A stretch of DNA of 50,734 nucleotides from an uncultured Saprospiraceae bacterium (GTDB lineage Bacteria; Bacteroidota; Bacteroidia; Chitinophagales; Saprospiraceae): the NCBI GenBank assembly GCA_937924495.1, contig CALDSS010000080.1:1-50734 (forward strand), given 5' to 3'. The translations under genes were made by a program, and so were the position numbers. Under the pieces are notes generated by a model. The model saw only the letters and a list, made by a program, of their open reading frames with translations. It searched no databases and was not told where the DNA came from. Of the stretch, positions 46,140-50,734 are shown in pieces. Positions within the stretch are counted from its first letter, which is position 1; each line of letters begins with the position of its first letter.

Positions 46140-47508
46140 GCAAAAATTAGGAATACGTTATGTGGATTCAATTAATCTTTCGCGGCTAAGGTACGTGATT
46201 GATTTTTTGCGCCAACATCCGTTATGCCCCGATGATTTGAAAATTGAATTAATTAACCAAACAGAAACGGTAGATTTTATTTTGAATTATGGTGTTAAGT
46301 CGAACGCAGATTTTCAAATGCCGTTTCAAAATCAATTTTTGCAAAAAGACCATTATCCTTCCATTGAAAACTTCGAAATTCGAGAATATTCCCATCAAAA
46401 CGAAAAGCTACAATCTTTAGAGCTAAAAGCTACAAAACGAGCGCAAAATGATTTTTTTCAAAATGGAAATTTCGGATTTGATGTGTTCGAAGCCATTTTT
46501 TGTCATATCAGCCGATTTGAGGAGTGGAATTTGTCAGGTGACCGACTCGATTTGCACGATCGCATGAAATCTGAGGAAATGATTTTGGTAAAATCAGGTT
46601 TTGAGAAAATTCCGGTAGTCGATCAGCTTGTTTTCGCTCTATTTGTAGCTTTTGGATTTCAACCCAAAAATCAGCCCACAAAAATCCATTTTTCCCATGA
46701 TATAGATATGATTCAAAAGTTTCCAAATTTGAAAAAAGTAATCTTCGCTTTTGGAAGCATGATCCTAAAACAAAGAAACATTAGAGGTCTTTTTCGATTG
46801 ACAAAACAATATCTCAATTTCCTAAAAACAGGAAAAGACCCATTTGATACTTTTGATTGGCTTTTAGCAAAAGGCAATTCGTGGCACGACTCCAAGTCGT
46901 CCCACGAATACGAGATAGTAAAAAAAACACTGTATATATTAAGCGGAGGTGAAGTCCCAAGAATCGAAAAGCACTTCGATCTAAATAACCCAAGAGTTTT
47001 AGAATTTATCAATTTAGCCAAAAGTCGAGGCTACGAGATCGGAATCCATCCAAGCTATAACGCACACCTCAAAAAAGACCTTTTCCAAAAAGAAAAAGAA
47101 GCCCTTGAAAAATTAATCGGTTATGAAGTAAATGCAACACGCCAACATTTTTTAAGATGGAAATTTCCAGAGACACTTCGCATTATCGAAGAATTAGGTT
47201 TGAAAACAGATTCCACTTTAGGGTTTGCTGATAGAATTGGTTTTAGATGCGGCACAGGTTTTCCTTATTATATGTATGATTTTGAAAAGGAGCGGCCATT
47301 TGATTTTTTGGAAATACCAATGGTGGTCATGGATGTCGGGTTGATGAGGGATACCTCCTTTAAGGAAGACAAAAGTTATTTAGAATTATTCCTTTCTGAA
47401 AATTCGCAAAACACTTTGATTACTTTCAATTTTCATAATAGTGGCTTTGATGAGGCTTTAGGTAATGATAGAGCGCTCGAACCAAAGCTTTTTGCGCTCA
47501 AATCATAG
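46138..47508 (+). CDS. DUF7033/polysaccharide deacetylase-like protein
   Basis: I chose the ATG at 46138-46140 (MQKLGIRYVDS), giving 456 residues; an in-frame ATG at 46093 would extend into the flippase. HFSHDID (184-190) and GIHPSYNAH (302-310) resemble the metal-binding motifs of NodB-type deacetylases, and DUF7033-type sequence precedes them. It may remove acetyl groups from a cell-surface polysaccharide. Residues 247-258 (SWHDSKSSHEYE) come from an inserted-looking palindrome. Three iteron-like repeats also lie in the coding sequence. The 3' end is AT-rich and ends in FALKS. Confidence 0.7.
   Translation: MQKLGIRYVDSINLSRLRYVIDFLRQHPLCPDDLKIELINQTETVDFILNYGVKSNADFQMPFQNQFLQKDHYPSIENFEIREYSHQNEKLQSLELKATKRAQNDFFQNGNFGFDVFEAIFCHISRFEEWNLSGDRLDLHDRMKSEEMILVKSGFEKIPVVDQLVFALFVAFGFQPKNQPTKIHFSHDIDMIQKFPNLKKVIFAFGSMILKQRNIRGLFRLTKQYLNFLKTGKDPFDTFDWLLAKGNSWHDSKSSHEYEIVKKTLYILSGGEVPRIEKHFDLNNPRVLEFINLAKSRGYEIGIHPSYNAHLKKDLFQKEKEALEKLIGYEVNATRQHFLRWKFPETLRIIEELGLKTDSTLGFADRIGFRCGTGFPYYMYDFEKERPFDFLEIPMVVMDVGLMRDTSFKEDKSYLELFLSENSQNTLITFNFHNSGFDEALGNDRALEPKLFALKS
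46402..46444 (-). repeat. Iteron-like repeats inside the deacetylase-like gene
   Basis: Bases 46424-46444 on the minus strand read GCGCTCGTTTTGTAGC then TTTTA, a full match to the iteron consensus. A second, longer-spaced unit (GCTC...GTAGCTTTTC) is at 46402-46423. They encode the LELKATKRAQ region of the protein. Confidence 0.65.
46635..46654 (+). repeat. Iteron-like repeat inside the deacetylase-like gene
   Basis: CGCTCTATTTGTAGCTTTTG differs from the consensus only at the end. It encodes FALFVAFG. Orientation is opposite to the copies at 46402-46444. Confidence 0.6.
46877..46909. repeat. 33-bp near-perfect palindrome inserted in the deacetylase-like gene
   Basis: Left arm ATTCGTGGCACGACT (46877-46891), loop CCA, right arm AGTCGTCCCACGAAT (46895-46909). 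The arms pair at 14 of 15 positions. Its length keeps the frame and encodes NSWHDSKSSHE. GC content is higher than in the flanks. It resembles a short mobile palindromic (REP-like) element. Confidence 0.7.
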
Positions 47509-47514
47509 CTATTG
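47494..47514 (+). repeat. Iteron-like repeat spanning the deacetylase stop codon
   Basis: GCGCTCAAATCATAGCTATTG closely matches the origin copy at 43138-43158 (same CATAGCTATTG end). A degenerate partial copy (GCGCTCG...AAAGCTTTT) may lie just before it at 47473-47491. It encodes the last residues ALKS and the stop. Confidence 0.6.
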
Positions 47515-47520
47515 GGTGAA

Positions 47521-47853
47521 TCACTCCCGAAACTCAACAATATTATCAATCATCCCATCAAAAATAAACCAGTGAAACGGTAGCACAGAATACCAATACA
47601 ATCTGCCAAGCAACCCTTCTGGACGAAAAGTAGCGGTTTATTTTAGGACGTCCTTACCGTTTTCTTTGACAACTTTGAATTCGAGCCACGCATAGCATGG
47701 AAGAATCATTTCTGCGTAAAGCAGTAGTCGCTTCTTTTTGTGATCTCTGTCTTTGTCGCGGGTACAGGCATAAATTTCGTGTTCCTGTTCAATCAAGACA
47801 GGTAGCAGTCGCTTTCCGATATAACCGGTCGCACCCGTGAGTAGAATTTTCAT
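47521..47853 (-). pseudogene. Broken SDR-family protein with DUF2867 C-terminus
   Basis: The 5' part (47853 downward) encodes MKILLTGATGYIGKRLLPVL, the NAD(P)-binding start of an SDR/NmrA-like protein. After EIYACTRDKDRDHKKKRLLL it jumps straight to the C-terminal region LYAEMILPCYAWLEFKVV, so most of the middle is deleted. An in-frame TAA (47638-47640) sits where the family is expected to have Gln (CAA). The frame continues beyond it as TATFRPEGLLGRLYWYSVLP to a TGA at 47521. A full-length homologue would be about 480 residues; here only 109 codons remain. Confidence 0.82.
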
Positions 47854-48081
47854 TTATTGGTAATTTAGGTTTAAAACAGGATTTGTGATATTCGGTTTAT
47901 GGTGACAAATTAACAAAAACATAGTCTTAAGAGTCTGCAGGTACAAGCAATCCTCGCGCGATCCGATCTTTGAATATTTTTAGAAAAGTGAACAAGAAGT
48001 GTTGTAATCTGTTGCTTAACCACGAGCGGTTGCTCAAGGTAGCCAGAGAAGAAAAAAGATTTTTCAATAAAAATTTATAAT

Positions 48082-48600
48082 TTGGACGACGATGATTATC
48101 TTGAACAACTCATAAATACTACAAAAAGAGAGCTATCAAAAAAGCTTTCTAATTTTTCTGAAACGAACAAATTTATCGACCGGTCTGCTCTGCAGTCATT
48201 CGCTAAATGGACAGCAAAACCCTACACCCGGGTTTGTTTATTTGAAAACAAAGACTTCGAGCTAATTCTAATTTGTTGGAATCCCAAAGCTCAAACTCCT
48301 ATCCACGATCACGACGAGCAAAGTTGTAGAGTTTTCTTTTTCGACGGTCCTTTTCAGGAAAACATCTATTGCGAAGAAGGGGTCGAATCTTTAAAAATTC
48401 GAGAAATGGAAATCGGTTCTTCAGCTTTTATGAAGAAAGGAAGACATTGCCACTCCTTAAAAAACATGTCCTATCAACCAGTTATGACACTCCATTTGTA
48501 CCATGAGCCAATTAAGTCATGTCGAGTGAGAAAGAGTGAATCACTCGCGATGGAAGAAGTCCATCTCAAAAATGATTTTACGATCAAAATGACTGTTTAG
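48082..48600 (+). CDS. Cysteine dioxygenase
   Basis: A 172-residue cupin. PIHDHDEQSCRVFFFDGP carries the iron ligands His75 and His77, and GRHCHSLKN supplies the third His (His124). Cysteine dioxygenases oxidise L-cysteine to cysteine sulfinate with iron and oxygen. The start is TTG (48082-48084); a TAA lies two codons upstream in frame. The 228-base gap before it shows no convincing promoter box. The decarboxylase at 48726-50120 follows on the same strand, which suggests hypotaurine synthesis. Confidence 0.86.
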   Translation: MDDDDYLEQLINTTKRELSKKLSNFSETNKFIDRSALQSFAKWTAKPYTRVCLFENKDFELILICWNPKAQTPIHDHDEQSCRVFFFDGPFQENIYCEEGVESLKIREMEIGSSAFMKKGRHCHSLKNMSYQPVMTLHLYHEPIKSCRVRKSESLAMEEVHLKNDFTIKMTV

Positions 48601-48613
48601 GCGGTCTTACATA

Positions 48614-48672
48614 AATCCTGAATTAATAAGTCAGTCCAAAGTTGAAAGTTTTCCTGAAGTGAATTCAGGATT
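48614..48672. other. 11-bp inverted repeat between cysteine dioxygenase and decarboxylase genes
   Basis: AATCCTGAATT (48614-48624) and AATTCAGGATT (48662-48672) are exact reverse complements with a 37-base loop. No T-run follows, so it is not an ordinary terminator. It could be a regulatory or mRNA-processing stem, or a pair of operator half-sites. Confidence 0.45.
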
Positions 48673-48725
48673 ACATGCCTCTCTTTTAAACTATAATTCC
48701 ATCAAAAAAATAAAATAATTAAAAT

Positions 48726-50120
48726 ATGATTAATAAAGAATTGGATGTTTTTAATGAAATAGCAAATGCCTTGCTCACAGATGAGGTAGAAAATCCTATT
48801 TCGGAGGTGATTCCTCCAAATGAATTGCATGAAAAGTTATCGATTGAATTGAATGAAGATGCGATCCCTGACCCTGTTTTCGAAAAAGCATTAAAAGAGA
48901 TTATCCTTAAAACTCCAAAGACAAGTTCCAAGCTGTTTTTTAACCAACTCTTCGGAGGACGTCAGCCGAAAGCGGTTTTGGGTGAATTACTATCTGTTTT
49001 GCTCAACAACAGCATGTACACCTACAAAGTAGGCGGACCCCAAGTTGGTGTCGAAAAAGAAATTATCAAAAAAAGTGCGGAGCTGATCGAGTACGGCGAT
49101 AATTATGGTGGAACATTCGCTGCGGGTGGTTCGATGAGTAATTTCATGGCCATACTGATGGCAAGAGATCGTGCCGATAAAGGTGCGATTGATAAAGGAG
49201 TAACCAAGCCCTTGACGGCATATACCTCCGCCGCTTCTCATTATTCTATTCCTAAAAATGCAGCCTTTGCGGGCATTGGGAGAGATCAGGTGAGATACAT
49301 TGCGACTGACAAACACGGCAGAATGATTCCTGCCGAACTCGGAAAAGCGATAAAAGAGGACATCGAAGAGGGCAATTTCCCATTCTTTATTAATGCCACT
49401 GCCGGTACGACGGTATTGGGTGCATTTGACCAAATCGAGGCAATTGCAGATATTTCTGAAGCACATAATATATGGTTGCACGTAGATGGCGCTTATTGTG
49501 GTAGTGTTATTTTTAGTGAAAAATATAGACATCTAATTGCCGGTGTCAATCGCGCAAATTCTTTCAATTACAATGCCCACAAGATGTTGGGTGTTCCGTT
49601 GTCTTGCTCCGTTCTTTTGGTCAAAGACAAAGGTGATTTGTACAAGTCTTTTTCAAAAGAGGCCGCTTATTTGTACCAAACGGATCATGAGTTTGATGAA
49701 TTCAATCTCGGTAAAACGTCCCTACAATGTGGTAGAAGAAATGATGCCCTAAAATTGTGGACACTTTGGAAATCAGTCGGCCGCAAAGGCTTGGGCGAAG
49801 TTGTGAATCAACAATTCCACCTCGCGGATGTGACAAGAGATTACGTACGTGCCAACACTGATAAATATTCGTTGTACAGTTTCGATGATTCCATTTCTGT
49901 TTGTTTTAATTATAAAGGAGTCGATCCTAAAGAGTTATGCACCCGCCTTTACGAAGACAATGAGTTACTCGTTGGCTTCGGTAGTTTTGGAGGAGAAACC
50001 TTCGTTAGATTCGTGACCATTAATTCGAATAATACTGACAAAGAGATTCTAAACTTCTTTAAAGTATTAGAAAAAACTGCGGAGAAGATGGTGAAGGAGC
50101 AGTTGGTTGAGGTGGTTTAA
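48726..50120 (+). CDS. PLP-dependent decarboxylase, possibly cysteine sulfinate decarboxylase
   Basis: A 464-residue group II decarboxylase. GGTFAAGGSMSN (128-139), SHYSIPK (171-177, His172 stacks on PLP), ATAGTTVLGAFD (224-235), HVDGAYCG (252-259, Asp254) and NAHKMLGVP with PLP-binding Lys286 are all present. Family members decarboxylate glutamate, aspartate or cysteine sulfinate. Following a cysteine dioxygenase gene, the best guess is cysteine sulfinate to hypotaurine. Substrate choice cannot be read from the motifs alone. Confidence 0.87.
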   Translation: MINKELDVFNEIANALLTDEVENPISEVIPPNELHEKLSIELNEDAIPDPVFEKALKEIILKTPKTSSKLFFNQLFGGRQPKAVLGELLSVLLNNSMYTYKVGGPQVGVEKEIIKKSAELIEYGDNYGGTFAAGGSMSNFMAILMARDRADKGAIDKGVTKPLTAYTSAASHYSIPKNAAFAGIGRDQVRYIATDKHGRMIPAELGKAIKEDIEEGNFPFFINATAGTTVLGAFDQIEAIADISEAHNIWLHVDGAYCGSVIFSEKYRHLIAGVNRANSFNYNAHKMLGVPLSCSVLLVKDKGDLYKSFSKEAAYLYQTDHEFDEFNLGKTSLQCGRRNDALKLWTLWKSVGRKGLGEVVNQQFHLADVTRDYVRANTDKYSLYSFDDSISVCFNYKGVDPKELCTRLYEDNELLVGFGSFGGETFVRFVTINSNNTDKEILNFFKVLEKTAEKMVKEQLVEVV

Positions 50121-50163
50121 ACTTCTATTGTTTAGCTTGGAACCAAAAGATTATATAAAAATC

Positions 50164-50191
50164 CACTACCCGTAGGTAGTGCATTTTTTTT
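50164..50191 (+). terminator. Rho-independent terminator after the decarboxylase gene
   Basis: Stem CACTACC (50164-50170) and GGTAGTG (50175-50181) with loop CGTA, followed by eight T (50184-50191). It lies 43 bases after the decarboxylase stop and closes the two-gene unit. Confidence 0.85.
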
Positions 50192-50295
50192 GAAAATGAA
50201 TATTATGATTAATGCTAAATTATTATTCACAAATTAGGAAACTCTCCATCCCAAAACTCCCGAATCTCCATCTTTAATCTAACCGCCAAATTCCC

Positions 50296-50303
50296 TATCT
50301 TTG
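50296..50303 (+). promoter_or_regulatory. Predicted metH promoter -7 box
   Basis: TATCTTTG, followed by C, matches TAnnTTTG exactly. It is about 100 bases before the metH ATG. The -33 region is not convincing. A 14-base palindrome CCTCTTTAAAGAGG (50326-50339) lies in the predicted leader; no known methionine riboswitch is recognisable there. Confidence 0.55.
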
Positions 50304-50405
50304 CACTCGTTTTCAAAAAACAATTCCTCTTTAAAGAGGTTAATAGCTCACTCACCTAATTTCAGCCATCAAAATTTAAAAGCTTTCAATAAGAATCTAC
50401 CAACA

Positions 50406-50734
50406 ATGACGGAAACAGCGACCATGACATTGCAGGAAGCAATAAAAGAACAAATTCTAATTCTCGATGGTGCGATGGGTACCATGATCCAACGTTACAA
50501 ACTCGAAGAAGCAGACTATCGTGGTGAAAGATTTAAGGATTGGCATTTAGATATAAAAGGGAACAATGACTTGTTGTCATTGACCAAACCTGAAATAATT
50601 GAAGCCATTCATACCGAATACATCAATGCGGGTTCGAATATCATAGAGACCAATACTTTCAATGCTAACACAATTTCGATGGCGGATTATGAGATGGAGG
50701 AGTTATGCTACGAAATGAATGTGGCTGCAGCGCA
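50406..50734 (+). CDS. metH: Methionine synthase, N-terminal part
   Basis: Only the first 109 codons are present; the gene continues past the right edge. [19 protein letters not shown] (residues 17-35) is the hallmark of the homocysteine-binding domain of cobalamin-dependent MetH, followed by [10 protein letters not shown] and [16 protein letters not shown]. It would transfer a methyl group from methyltetrahydrofolate to homocysteine. The ATG at 50406-50408 is preceded by the predicted promoter; an internal ATG at codon 7 is an alternative. Confidence 0.93.
   Translation, partial: MTETATMTLQEAIKEQILILDGAMGTMIQRYKLEEADYRGERFKDWHLDIKGNNDLLSLTKPEIIEAIHTEYINAGSNIIETNTFNANTISMADYEMEELCYEMNVAAA

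Noticed and set aside
46713-47021. A 102-codon minus-strand open frame within the deacetylase-like gene
   Set aside because: The plus-strand frame has conserved motifs; this one has none.
47515-48546. GTGAATCACTC near 47515 and again near 48536, each roughly palindromic
   Set aside because: Only two copies, one inside the cysteine dioxygenase coding sequence; too short to separate from chance.
48990-49532. A 180-codon open frame antisense to the decarboxylase
   Set aside because: It is rich in Cys, Ile and Arg with no recognisable domain, and lies wholly inside a well-supported gene.
50304-50405. A methionine-related riboswitch in the metH leader
   Set aside because: The leader is short and shows only one 14-base palindrome; no known SAM or cobalamin riboswitch core is recognisable.

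Overview
The window is AT-rich DNA from a member of the phylum Bacteroidota. Evidence for this is two secreted proteins ending in type IX secretion (Por) sorting domains (5267-5743, 20809-23322), an UpxY-type NusG antiterminator, a RemB/Wzi-like outer-membrane protein, an SLBB-repeat Wza-like exporter, and TAnnTTTG promoter boxes. The class cannot be fixed from sequence alone. TTG start codons are unusually common (nine of about 45 genes).

Positions 1-41498 hold one long surface-polysaccharide locus, all on the minus strand, so transcription runs from high to low coordinates. Export comes first: a Wzi/RemB-like protein (39753-41498), a 1032-residue SLBB/Wza-like protein (36433-39531) and a Wzz-like chain-length protein (35303-36418). 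A wHTH-nucleotidyltransferase regulator, a UDP-HexNAc 6-dehydrogenase and UpxY follow. Next are DUF2061, cysD and cysN (sulfate activation), a UDP-GlcNAc 4-epimerase and rfbB-rfbA-rfbC (dTDP-rhamnose, without rfbD). Then come two flippases, three GT4-type glycosyltransferases, two sulfotransferases, two FkbM methyltransferases and a third SAM methyltransferase. The block also holds WlbA, an AsnB-like amidotransferase, a GNAT protein and a GINT1-like propeller protein. The predicted product is a sulfated, methylated polysaccharide containing HexNAc-uronic acid and deoxysugar. No Wzy polymerase or initiating transferase is visible, so the locus probably continues past position 1.

Within this block, 5756-9287 is a tightly overlapping cassette: a membrane-anchored SGNH/DltD-like protein, an LnmK-like hot-dog protein, an acyl carrier protein and an MBOAT acyltransferase. 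The N-terminus of an FkbH-like protein lies at the left edge (1-196). The layout resembles dlt (ACP, MBOAT, DltD) but lacks a DltA adenylation enzyme. It is the best candidate here for an undescribed system: ACP-carried acyl (glyceryl or short acyl) decoration of a polysaccharide.

Positions 41545-44864 are a plasmid-type replication and partition module: a Rep_3 initiator, an iteron-bearing origin region (42511-43328), a ribbon-helix-helix protein, a small type Ib ParA, and a tract of TACTGAAA octamers (44364-44859) that looks like a centromere. A perfect 19-bp hairpin separates it from the polysaccharide locus. Iteron-like copies also occur 3-5 kb away inside a polysaccharide-deacetylase-like gene (46138-47508). 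That gene also carries a 33-bp near-perfect palindrome, and its start codon overlaps that of a divergent flippase.

The right end has an SDR/DUF2867 pseudogene (internal deletion plus in-frame stop), a cysteine dioxygenase followed by a PLP decarboxylase (a likely hypotaurine pathway), a terminator, and the start of methionine synthase metH running off the window. A plasmid-like module beside metabolic genes suggests either a large secondary replicon (chromid or megaplasmid) or an integrated plasmid; the window cannot decide.
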